This document shows positions 6,621-12,862 of a stretch of DNA of 16,026 nucleotides, piece by piece. The notes beneath the pieces were generated by a model, which was not told where the DNA came from, did not search any database, and saw nothing but the letters and a program-made list of their open reading frames with translations. Made by a program: the position numbers and the translations under genes. Numbering within the stretch: the first letter of the stretch is position 1; each line of letters starts with the position of its first letter. Source of the stretch: an uncultured Sutterella sp. (GTDB lineage: Bacteria > Pseudomonadota > Gammaproteobacteria > Burkholderiales > Burkholderiaceae_F); the NCBI GenBank assembly GCA_934249275.1, contig CAKQKT010000039.1, forward strand, positions 1-16,026. Direction: 5' to 3'.

Positions 6621-7343
6621 CTAGCCCAAGCGCCAGTCCGGCTTGCAGCCCGAGCGGTGTTCGAGCCAGTCGTAGACGTCGTCAAAGAGTGTCGGCAGAA
6701 TTTCGAGATGACGGCCCGTGCGGCGGGCAAGGCCGTTGCGGCGCCAGTCGCCGATGACCTGCGCAACCGTCTGGCGGGTGAGATTCACCGTCTGTCCGAT
6801 GACTTCGGCGGAAATCGTGTACGGAACCCGCAGCCAGTCCGTCCCGAGGACGGGATTCTCATGAAGGAGAACGGCCTTGAGGAGAATCTTGATGCGCTGC
6901 TCCGGCGGCAGCGTGAAGTTGGCGATCATGCCTTCGATGATCGTTTCTTCCTTCTCAATGGCATGCTGATATTTAAGGACGGCGAGTTCCGGATCCGTGA
7001 AGACGTGCTTGGAGAAGAAGTCGGGTGCCGTGCACCAGACCTTCGAGGGCAGGATTGCCCGGGTTTCGACGTTGCAGCGGCGGCCGACGCTCGAGGTCAT
7101 GTCGCACATCGTAGTGCCGGGAAGGAGTAGCGACATGATGGAGGCATGGCCCGTCGTGTCGCCTGCGACGAAGTAGGCGCACAAGCCTTCTTCAAGAAGA
7201 AAGAGACGGTTGGCATCGCCGCCGCGCTTCAATACTTCGCCGGCCGCTACATCCCGAAGCGTGCCGTGGGCACGAATGAGTTCCGCGATGCGCTCGGGCT
7301 CGCGCGGACAGACGTATGGCGTGGCGAAGAAGATTTGTCTCAT
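6621..7343 (-). CDS. Crp/Fnr-family transcriptional regulator
   Basis: A 240-residue protein with an N-terminal cyclic-nucleotide-binding-type beta-barrel (about 25-115; GEVLKRGGDANRLFLLEEG at 35-53), a long dimer helix (about 118-140) and a C-terminal winged helix. The recognition region is ISAEVIGQTVNLTRQTVAQVIGDW (177-200, in parts ISAEVIGQTVNL and TRQTVAQVIGDW), followed by NGLARR and a wing. It lacks the N-terminal cysteine cluster of Fnr; its cysteines (12, 55, 80, 90, 104, 233) are scattered. The Crp residues that hold cAMP are not evident, so the signal is unknown. The ATG at 7341-7343 has GGAG 11 bases upstream. It converges on the flavoprotein gene rather than sharing a promoter with it, so control of that gene is possible but not shown. 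Related regulators in anaerobes govern respiratory or nitrosative-stress genes. Confidence 0.85.
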   Translation of the reverse strand: MRQIFFATPYVCPREPERIAELIRAHGTLRDVAAGEVLKRGGDANRLFLLEEGLCAYFVAGDTTGHASIMSLLLPGTTMCDMTSSVGRRCNVETRAILPSKVWCTAPDFFSKHVFTDPELAVLKYQHAIEKEETIIEGMIANFTLPPEQRIKILLKAVLLHENPVLGTDWLRVPYTISAEVIGQTVNLTRQTVAQVIGDWRRNGLARRTGRHLEILPTLFDDVYDWLEHRSGCKPDWRLG

Positions 7344-7491
7344 GGATGTTCCGGCTCCGGTGGAAGGTTGTACTGCCGACTTATGAATAAATTCTACAGA
7401 ACGAAGTGGTGAGCCATGAAGATGGTTTTCCTGAACTGCAGGCGGGATTCGGGATGGTCGAGCCGGTGCAGGGCAGAGCCTGTCGGGAAAT

Positions 7492-7782
7492 ATGGGCTAT
7501 TCTTTGGAATGCCGTCTTGAGGATGGAAGTTATTTCACGAGAAAGAGGAAGTCAAATGAAGCTTGGAACAACTACATCAAAAACGAAGAAGACTGCCGCA
7601 TGGCCATGACGGCCGCCGCTGAAGAGGATCCGGGCGACGGAAGCCTGATCTCGGCCGCGAAGCTCGACATTGCCAAGGCACGCAGCCGGGCGGATTTCGG
7701 GTGTGAAATGGATACGGCAGAGTCGAGCCGGACTCATGCCGAGACTGCGAATGAAAGGCCTTCGAAGGAAGGCGACCATTGA
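7492..7782 (+). CDS. Doubtful small ORF
   Basis: A 96-residue frame, MGYSLECRLEDGSY to ERPSKEGDH, hydrophilic and rich in Ala, Glu, Asp and Ser, with no domain, signal or membrane segment that I recognise. The start has only GGGAAAT before it. Inside the frame, a strong ribosome binding site (AGAGGAAG) leads to an ATG in another frame. It ends 15 bases before the inverted-repeat array. It may be a chance ORF, a decayed gene remnant, or a small protein; I favour the first two. Confidence 0.2.
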   Translation: MGYSLECRLEDGSYFTRKRKSNEAWNNYIKNEEDCRMAMTAAAEEDPGDGSLISAAKLDIAKARSRADFGCEMDTAESSRTHAETANERPSKEGDH

Positions 7783-7797
7783 AAAGGTAGTTGTGTT

Positions 7798-7887
7798 GTT
7801 AAAGGAAACGCAGCGAAACCTTTAATAGCAGATGCCGTTATTAAAGAAAACGAGCGAAAATTTTAATAACGGAATCCCTTATTAAAG
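7798..7887. repeat. Array of five alternating TTATTAAAG-like inverted repeats
   Basis: A roughly 9-base word occurs five times with alternating orientation: GTTAAAGG (7798-7805), CCTTTAATA (7819-7827), GTTATTAAAG (7837-7846), TTTTAATAAC (7861-7870) and CTTATTAAAG (7878-7887). Neighbours can pair as hairpins: TTAAAGG/CCTTTAA with a 13-base loop, and CCGTTATTAAA/TTTAATAACGG (7835-7845/7862-7872), an 11-bp perfect stem with a 16-base loop. The two loops are alike, AAACGCAGCGAAA and GAAAACGAGCGAAAAT, so loop as well as stem sequence is repeated. Function is unknown. Confidence 0.7.
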
Positions 7888-8013
7888 TTTTCAGTCATAC
7901 GGATGCAACGTTTGCCAGTCCCGAGAAATATCTGTTTCAGTGAGTTGGAACGCAAATAATGTCTTGTGCCACAGGAAGAAAGTAGAATGTGGCAGGGGTG
8001 AGAAGAGATGTCG

Positions 8014-8631
8014 TCAGTCTTCTTCGCCGTCGTCCGCTTCGTCATCCTGGCTTTCGAGTTCGGCCCTGGCTTCTTCGGCAATGCGCATGACGGACCGGCC
8101 GGCGGTTTCCATGGCCTCAAGATTGCCTGCGATCATGCGCTCCACTCTGAAGATCGCGAAAAAGAAGGTCGCCAGCACGAAGCCGGTCATGCCGGCGTTG
8201 AGCGTGACCCAGTCGCCGCTCATGTAGCCGGTGACAGCCCAGATGAGAAGGTAGAGGCCGCCGTAGTCTTTCTTGAGATTGTCGGGCAGACGGCTGGCGG
8301 TTGACGCGCCGGCGGCCGTCAAAAAGTCGATGAGGTCCTGTTTGAGTTCAGGAATTCTGCGCACCAGGCCGTTCCAGAACATGATCCCGAGAAGCCATCC
8401 CGGAAGCCAGCCCGGGATGAATTCGAAGGCCTGAAGCGCAGCGATGGCGCCGAGCATGACGCCGATGACGATCGCCGCATATCGGAAATTCGCGTGATAG
8501 GCATTGCAGGCTTCGGCATATTTCACGGCGAGCTTCATGAACGAAGCTGCGCGTCCGAGCTTTTGAGCGGGACGAAGACGCTGGAAGTCCTGATAGCGGA
8601 GCTGCCGTTTTTTGGGAAAGCCGAACTGCAT
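8014..8631 (-). CDS. Membrane protein of unknown function
   Basis: A 205-residue protein. A basic N-terminal part (1-45) is followed by about four hydrophobic segments in two hairpins: 51-69 and 72-90, then 122-140 and 146-163. The hairpins are separated by a polar loop (91-121) with RRIPELKQDLIDFL. The C-terminal tail is an amphipathic helix (164-192) ending in a strongly acidic stretch, ESQDDEADDGEED. No family is recognised and no catalytic motif is seen. The ATG at 8629-8631 has only a poor ribosome binding site; MKLAVKYAEA (ATG at 8536-8538) is an alternative start that keeps all helices. It is divergent from hipBA, with 241 bases between. A -10-like TAGAAT on the minus strand (8666-8671) may belong to its promoter. 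Confidence 0.7.
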   Translation of the reverse strand: MQFGFPKKRQLRYQDFQRLRPAQKLGRAASFMKLAVKYAEACNAYHANFRYAAIVIGVMLGAIAALQAFEFIPGWLPGWLLGIMFWNGLVRRIPELKQDLIDFLTAAGASTASRLPDNLKKDYGGLYLLIWAVTGYMSGDWVTLNAGMTGFVLATFFFAIFRVERMIAGNLEAMETAGRSVMRIAEEARAELESQDDEADDGEED

Positions 8632-8646
8632 GCCTGTGTCGAGTGG

Positions 8647-8666
8647 TTGATATGTGGAACGATCAA
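8647..8666. promoter_or_regulatory. TTGAT-N10-ATCAA inverted repeat upstream of the membrane protein
   Basis: TTGAT (8647-8651) and ATCAA (8662-8666) are exact inverted half-sites 10 bases apart, 16 bases before the membrane-protein ATG on the minus strand. The half-sites look like those of Fnr, but Fnr sites have a 4-base gap, so this may be a different regulator's operator or chance. Confidence 0.25.
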
Positions 8667-8726
8667 TTCTACAGGTTCGATTGCGTGTCGAACGTCTCGG
8701 AAAAACATCAATGAAATTTCACGGTT

Positions 8727-8752
8727 GCGCCCATGTTTTGAGGGCGCTTTTT
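8727..8752 (+). terminator. Orphan intrinsic terminator on the plus strand
   Basis: GCGCCC (8727-8732) and GGGCGC (8742-8747) form a 6-bp all-GC stem with a 9-base loop, followed directly by TTTTT. No coding gene reads into it on this strand, so it would end a short non-coding transcript started after about 8640, or insulate hipBA from readthrough. Confidence 0.5.
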
Positions 8753-8812
8753 CACGTTTGCGCCGCGAATGCCTTGACGGACAAGGTGCGGACAAGCAGG
8801 CCGCCGATCGGC

Positions 8813-8870
8813 TATGATGAATATTCATACCGAATCAGGTATAAAAATCAAATTATTCCTTTTGAGGTAT
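8813..8870 (+). promoter_or_regulatory. hipBA promoter and paired operators
   Basis: A -10 box TATGAT (8813-8818) has only a weak -35 (CGGACA, 8789-8794, 18-base spacer). Next comes ATGAATATTCAT (8817-8828), a perfect 12-base palindrome. Two matching operator-like sites follow: ATACC-N6-GGTAT (8827-8842) and ATTCC-N6-GGTAT (8855-8870), the same length with centres 28 bases apart. The second covers the ribosome binding site GAGG (8864-8867) of hipB. E. coli HipB is known to bind TATCC-N8-GGATA sites, so an autorepression role is a fair inference. Confidence 0.6.
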
Positions 8871-8872
8871 AA

Positions 8873-9160
8873 ATGGCCCACTCGACCCAAATCAGCTTTC
8901 GCAACACCATGCCGCTCAACGAGCCCGGGAATGCGGCCGGTTGGATCAAAAGCGTGCGCAAGGCACGCGGAATGACGCAGTCGGAGCTCGCGGCAAAGGC
9001 GAACGTCACGCAACGCCTTGTGTCCGAATTCGAGTCCGGGAAGGTCATGGTGCGCGTTGACACGCTCTTCAGATTGGTTCAGGCGCTCGGCCTGCGGCTT
9101 GCCGTGATTGATCCGAGCATTGAAATCCCGGACGACGAGAAGGAGGAATTCGAGTGGTAG
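8873..9160 (+). CDS. hipB: HipB-type antitoxin, XRE-family DNA-binding protein
   Basis: A 95-residue protein with a Cro/C1-type helix-turn-helix (about 24-77); the core is RGMTQSELAAKANVTQRLVSEFESG (32-56, in parts RGMTQSELAAKAN and VTQRLVSEFESG). It should neutralise the HipA kinase encoded next and repress the operon as a dimer. The C-terminal tail is acidic (IPDDEKEEFEW) and ends in Glu-Trp, as I recall for the disordered tail of E. coli HipB, where the last Trp contacts HipA and the tail is needed for Lon turnover. The first 20 residues are longer than in the E. coli protein. GAGG five bases before the ATG supports the start. The stop overlaps the hipA start by 7 bases, showing translational coupling. 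Confidence 0.9.
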   Translation: MAHSTQISFRNTMPLNEPGNAAGWIKSVRKARGMTQSELAAKANVTQRLVSEFESGKVMVRVDTLFRLVQALGLRLAVIDPSIEIPDDEKEEFEW

Positions 9161-10470
9161 AGAGCACATTGCGTGTGGACTGGAACGGCGTGGAAGTCGG
9201 GACTTTGATCATGGGTGCCGGCCGGGTCCTTCGATTTCGATATTCGCCGGAATGGCTGAGCCATCCCAACCGCAGGTCGATCTCGCTCAGCCTTCCGCTT
9301 GGTCGAAAGGAATATGAAGGGCCGGCAGTATGGAGCTTCTTTTCCAATCTGCTTCCCGACAATGCGCAGGCGCTGGAAAGGATCAGCGAGATCTTTCGCT
9401 TGCCGCCCGGCGGAACCTTCGCATTTCTTGAAGCCATGGGCCGGGACTGCATCGGTGCGGCCCGGTTCCATGCCGAAGGCTCGACGCCTCCCGAGCCGTG
9501 CGGCATGAAGAGCCGCAAGCTTTCCGAGGAGGGCATTGAGGAGATGCTGCTCAGCCTCGGCGGCTTCCCGCTTGGGATGAGTCCTGAGGAGGATTTCCGG
9601 CTCACGATTCCCGGCGCGCAAATGAAGACCGCGCTCCTGAGGCTCAACGGCGAATGGCGTCTTCCGCTGGAGGGTGCTCCTACGACGCATATTCTCAAGC
9701 TGCCCATCGGTTCCATGCACGGCAATACGATCGACTTTTCCGGGAGCTGCGAAAACGAGTGGCTCTGTTTGGAAATTGCGCGTGCCTTTGGCCTGCCCGC
9801 AGCCCGCGCGGACCTTGCGGCCTTCGGTTCGGTGCGGGCCATTGCCGTGGAGCGCTTCGACCGAATTCCTTCAAAGAGTCATCCGGGCGTCATTCTGAGG
9901 CTGCCCGCCGAAGACATGTGCCAGGCGCTCGGCGTACCGCCGCATCAAAAGTATGAGACCGACGGCGGTCCGGGCATCGGCCGGATCATGAAGCTTCTCG
10001 AGCAGTCTGCGGAAAGAGAGCGCGACAGGCATGTCTTCATGGCGGCGCAGGTTCTGATGTGGCTGCTGGATTCGCCCGATGCGCATGCAAAGAACTATTC
10101 GATTCTGCTTCGCCGAGGCGATTGCTTCGAGCTCGCGCCGCTCTATGACATCCTGTCTGCCGCACCGCTGACGGCTTCGGGTGAACTCTCCGAAAGAAGG
10201 CTCAAGCTCGCGATGGCTCTGATCGGCAAGAATCGGCACGATCGGATGACGGATGTGCAGCCGCGGCATTTCATCTCGACGGCGAAGGCGGTCGGCTTTC
10301 CCGAGACGGAGATGCGTGAAATACTTCACAACTTTGCCGACAAAACGCCCAAGGTCATCGAGGATCTCAGGAAGAGGCTCCCGGCGGACTTTCCAGAGAC
10401 GACATCTCGGCCAATTTTCGAGATCATTCGAAAAAGAGCAGGGATGCTCGCGCGCTTCCTTGAATCCTGA
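9154..10470 (+). CDS. hipA: HipA-type serine/threonine kinase toxin
   Basis: A 438-residue protein starting at GTG; AGGAGG seven bases upstream (9141-9146) and the overlap with hipB fix this start. The N-terminal subdomain 1 (about 1-110, with FFSNLLPDN) and the HipA_C kinase domain (about 145-405) are complete. Signatures include GAQMKTALL (154-162), THILKLPIG (178-186), ENEWLCLEIARAFGLP (200-215), VERFDR (232-237), LPAEDMCQALG (250-260), DGGPGI (270-275), the catalytic loop DAHAKN (309-314) and the metal-binding LYDILS (330-335). Asp309, Asn314 and Asp332 fall at the same numbers as in E. coli HipA, which phosphorylates glutamyl-tRNA synthetase and arrests growth. The residue before the P-loop, Ser150 in E. 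coli and autophosphorylated, is Thr151 here. This protein is likely an active toxin held by HipB. Confidence 0.92.
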   Translation: MVESTLRVDWNGVEVGTLIMGAGRVLRFRYSPEWLSHPNRRSISLSLPLGRKEYEGPAVWSFFSNLLPDNAQALERISEIFRLPPGGTFAFLEAMGRDCIGAARFHAEGSTPPEPCGMKSRKLSEEGIEEMLLSLGGFPLGMSPEEDFRLTIPGAQMKTALLRLNGEWRLPLEGAPTTHILKLPIGSMHGNTIDFSGSCENEWLCLEIARAFGLPAARADLAAFGSVRAIAVERFDRIPSKSHPGVILRLPAEDMCQALGVPPHQKYETDGGPGIGRIMKLLEQSAERERDRHVFMAAQVLMWLLDSPDAHAKNYSILLRRGDCFELAPLYDILSAAPLTASGELSERRLKLAMALIGKNRHDRMTDVQPRHFISTAKAVGFPETEMREILHNFADKTPKVIEDLRKRLPADFPETTSRPIFEIIRKRAGMLARFLES

Positions 10471-10532
10471 GGCAGGCAGAATCCGGTGATTGCAATGTGG
10501 GTCATTTTGTGATCCGCTCGTCTCTTGTTCGG

Positions 10533-10552
10533 TATCGAAGAGCTCTTCGATA
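10533..10552. promoter_or_regulatory. Perfect 20-bp palindrome downstream of hipA
   Basis: TATCGAAGAG followed by its exact reverse complement CTCTTCGATA, with outer arms TGTTC (10526-10530) and GAACA (10554-10558) extending the symmetry imperfectly. It lies 62 bases after hipA and about 105 before the dipeptidase promoter. As RNA it folds into a hairpin; as DNA it could be an operator. Confidence 0.5.
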
Positions 10553-10609
10553 AGAACATTTTGCCTTCTCTCCGAGTGTCTATGTAAGACGACTGGAATG
10601 TTCTTTTTG
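10552..10609 (+). terminator. Possible terminator of hipBA
   Basis: AAGAACATT (10552-10560) is the exact reverse complement of AATGTTCTT (10597-10605), with 36 bases between, and TTTT follows the second arm. The long loop makes this a weak call; it overlaps the edge of the palindrome at 10533-10552, so alternative folds are possible. Confidence 0.35.
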
Positions 10610-10655
10610 CCTGTGCGGGAAAACATTAATAGGGTTTTATCTCTGCCGCCTTTAA

Positions 10656-10683
10656 TTGACGATTGCTTGCTGTCGTGTATAGA
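10656..10683 (+). promoter_or_regulatory. Sigma-70 promoter of the C69 dipeptidase
   Basis: TTGACG (10656-10661) and TATAGA (10678-10683) are spaced by 16 bases, close to the sigma-70 consensus, and would start transcription near 10690, leaving a leader of about 40 bases before the ATG. Confidence 0.55.
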
Positions 10684-10728
10684 CTTCAAGGGTCATTTTT
10701 CAAACTGATGTCACAAACGGAGAACACT

Positions 10729-12543
10729 ATGCAGCTCAAGCAAACGCTTCTCGCGGTTTCGACCGGTCTGGCTCTCGCCTCTCTTTCCATGGGCTCTTTG
10801 GCCTGCACGACGCTGATCGTCGGCAAGAACGTGTCCGAGACCGGCCGCGTGATTGTTGGCCATACGGAAGACGCCGGCGGCCGCGTGCTGCATCAGGAAT
10901 TCTTCTATCCGGCTCAGAAGCATGCCGAAGGCGCCGATCCGCTCGTCGGCGAACCGGGCCGCGCCGTCATCCCGAACGTTCCCGAAACGCTCGACACGTA
11001 CTGGTCCAACATGCAGGACATGGCGGGCTCGTCCTTTGACCAGGGCTTTACGAACGGTGCCGGCCTCATCATGTGCTCGAACGGCGGCGGCAAGTCCTTC
11101 GACGGCAACGAACTCTCCGACGCGGATGCCAAGCTCGTTGACGGCGGCATCGGCTTCCTCTTCCGCCGCGCCGTTGTCGAACGTGCTCACAATGCCCGCG
11201 AAGCCGTGAAGATCGCCGGCGAACTGATTGAAAAGTACGGCTACTTCGGCGCCGCCCGCAATTACACGGTTGCCGACAAGGACGAAGCCTGGATTATCAA
11301 TGTCGTCAAGGGCCGCCACTATGTTGCGAAGCGCATCCCGGACGACAAGGTCATGCTGATTTCGAACTATCTCGCCATCCGCGACGTTGACCTCAACGAC
11401 AAGGAAAACGTGATTGCCTCGCCCGACCTGATCGACTATGCCATCAAGATGGGCCGCTACAAGCCCGCCAAGGCCGGCGACTACAGCGACTTCGACTTCT
11501 CCCGCGCCTACCAGCCCGACCAGACCAGCCGTCTGAGCCCGGGCAACTCCTATCGTCTGCAGACCGGCTGGGAATACCTGACCGGCATTCACTACAGCGA
11601 CTGGCTGCACTTCCCGGAACTCCAGTCTCCGAAGTTCAAGGTCGGCGTCGAACAGATCCGTCATCTGATGCGCCTGACCTCCCCGAAGACCTATGCTGAA
11701 CGCGGCGACGGCCGTGCCGATGCCTTCCACGTGAACGCCGAGGACATTTCCCGCGCCCAGACCCGCGAATCCTGGGTCATGGAACTTGGAGAAAAGGCTC
11801 ATCTGAATACGCTGTGGCGCTGCTCGAGCTATCAGGAAACCGGTCCTTACATCCCGTGGTTCCCGACGGCCGGCAAGATTCCGGAAGGCTATCAGTGGAC
11901 GTCTCTCGAAGAAGCCCGCAAGGTTCACTTCCACATGAATCCGGAATACCTGTCGCTCGACTTCAACAAGAGCTACTTCACGTATGCCGTTCTCGGCGAA
12001 CTCGTGAACTTCAACCGCGGCCTCTTGAGCGGCGTGCTGCCGGTCCAGGCTGAAGTTGAAAAGGTCTTCGCCGAAGACCTCGCCAAGGTTCGCGCACAGG
12101 TCAAGGATATGCCGCGCGACGAAGCCCGCAAGGTTCTTGCCGACTTCACCGTTGCATCCGCCGCCAAGGCCGACAAGGTCTACAAGGATCTGCTCGCCTC
12201 CATCAACACCGTGAAGGCCGAAGCCGACCGCAAGGACGTGAGCGTTGCCGACAAGGACGGCACGATCACCATGACGATGGCCAAGACCGCCGACATGCCG
12301 TTCAAGACCTGGGACAAGGACACGCTCTACTGGGGCCTCGGCATGACGGCCTCCACGGCTTCCACGCTTAAACCGGTCAAGCCCGTGAGCGTCAAGGAAA
12401 CCGACAAGACGATCGCCTTCACGTTCAAGACGGCCGACGTCGCCAAGTACGCCGTTGCCGGCTGCCTGACGGATACGTATCTGCGCGGCTACGCCGACCA
12501 CAAGCGCTTCGTCGCCATGGTTCCGGTGATGTTCACCAAGTAA
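10729..12543 (+). CDS. Secreted C69-family dipeptidase (N-terminal cysteine hydrolase)
   Basis: A 604-residue protein starting at MQLKQTLLAV; GGAGA six bases upstream of the ATG and the signal peptide that follows favour this over an upstream frame opening at 10663. The signal (1-25) ends GSLA, and the next residue is Cys26 in CTTLIVGKNVSETGRV. Peptidase family C69 (PepD-like) consists of Ntn-hydrolases whose nucleophile is the cysteine exposed at the mature N-terminus, so signal-peptide removal would also generate the active enzyme. Other family marks are GHTEDAGGR (residues 44-52), GYFGAARNYTVADKDEAWI and the late YLSLDFNKSYF region. It probably cleaves dipeptides in the periplasm or outside, feeding amino acids to an asaccharolytic cell. 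The C-terminal 130 residues (alanine/lysine-rich helices then strands) extend beyond the short cytosolic PepD type. The gene is monocistronic between its own promoter and terminator. Confidence 0.87.
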   Translation: MQLKQTLLAVSTGLALASLSMGSLACTTLIVGKNVSETGRVIVGHTEDAGGRVLHQEFFYPAQKHAEGADPLVGEPGRAVIPNVPETLDTYWSNMQDMAGSSFDQGFTNGAGLIMCSNGGGKSFDGNELSDADAKLVDGGIGFLFRRAVVERAHNAREAVKIAGELIEKYGYFGAARNYTVADKDEAWIINVVKGRHYVAKRIPDDKVMLISNYLAIRDVDLNDKENVIASPDLIDYAIKMGRYKPAKAGDYSDFDFSRAYQPDQTSRLSPGNSYRLQTGWEYLTGIHYSDWLHFPELQSPKFKVGVEQIRHLMRLTSPKTYAERGDGRADAFHVNAEDISRAQTRESWVMELGEKAHLNTLWRCSSYQETGPYIPWFPTAGKIPEGYQWTSLEEARKVHFHMNPEYLSLDFNKSYFTYAVLGELVNFNRGLLSGVLPVQAEVEKVFAEDLAKVRAQVKDMPRDEARKVLADFTVASAAKADKVYKDLLASINTVKAEADRKDVSVADKDGTITMTMAKTADMPFKTWDKDTLYWGLGMTASTASTLKPVKPVSVKETDKTIAFTFKTADVAKYAVAGCLTDTYLRGYADHKRFVAMVPVMFTK

Positions 12544-12556
12544 AAAAACTCCTCAA

Positions 12557-12616
12557 CACTTCCGAAAGGAAGTGAGCTCAAGCCAAGAGAGGCGGTCCGA
12601 AAGGGCCGCCTCTCTT
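12557..12616 (+). terminator. Tandem hairpins ending the dipeptidase transcript
   Basis: Two stems, each with a GAAA tetraloop: CACTTCC-GAAA-GGAAGTG (12557-12574), 7 bp perfect, and a 14-bp stem starting AAGAGAGGCGG (12585-12598) pairing with 12603-12616, with one G-U pair. The T-run after the second is short (TTGC), so part of the effect may be RNA stability rather than termination. Confidence 0.65.
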
Positions 12617-12862
12617 GCATTGGTCTTTGCTCAGGGCGAGAGAAAATTCTTAGTCGAAATAGGGGTAAGAACTCACATGTTGCTTCAAGGTTCGCGTCCT
12701 ATACTGAAAAAAGCGTTCGGATTTGACGGAACGCACCATGTGCGGAAGGCTTCCGCCGGTTGAGAAATACGCCTGCACGCCCCCCGCAGTTTTCTTTCTC
12801 GCCTCGGAAATGACAAAGCGTCAAGGCCTTCCTGATGCATGACTCTTTTGGAGACAGGAAGC
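12617..12862 (+). promoter_or_regulatory. Leader and control region of dmsAB
   Basis: About 250 bases before dmsA with no supported gene. A possible -10 box TATACT sits at 12700-12705 without a good -35. Downstream are two symmetrical stretches: GCGTTC (12713-12718) with GAACGC (12729-12734), and GCGGAAG-G-CTTCCGC (12742-12756). No Fnr-type TTGAT-N4-ATCAA site was found. The ribosome binding site is GGAG at 12850-12853. Confidence 0.35.

Larger units (their letters stand above)
7344..8013. other. Gene-poor region between the regulator and the membrane protein
   Basis: About 670 bases upstream of the regulator and downstream of the membrane protein. It has one poorly supported ORF (7492-7782) and an AT-rich array of short inverted repeats (7798-7887). 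GAAAGAGGAAG at 7540-7550 is a good ribosome binding site ahead of an ATG at 7556, but that frame codes for only 17 residues (7556-7609). Base composition falls from GC-rich to clearly AT-rich after about 7785. Confidence 0.5.

Noticed and set aside
7556..7609. 17-codon peptide after a very good ribosome binding site
   Set aside because: Too short to support without conservation; it may be a chance match in a gene-poor region.
7798..7887. CRISPR array
   Set aside because: Units alternate in orientation, are about 10 bases long and lack unique spacers of constant length; no cas gene is present.
8647..8666. Fnr binding site
   Set aside because: The half-sites match but the gap is 10 bases rather than 4.
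10711..12501. 596-codon open frame on the minus strand opposite the dipeptidase
   Set aside because: Antisense shadow produced by codon bias; no ribosome binding site or domain.
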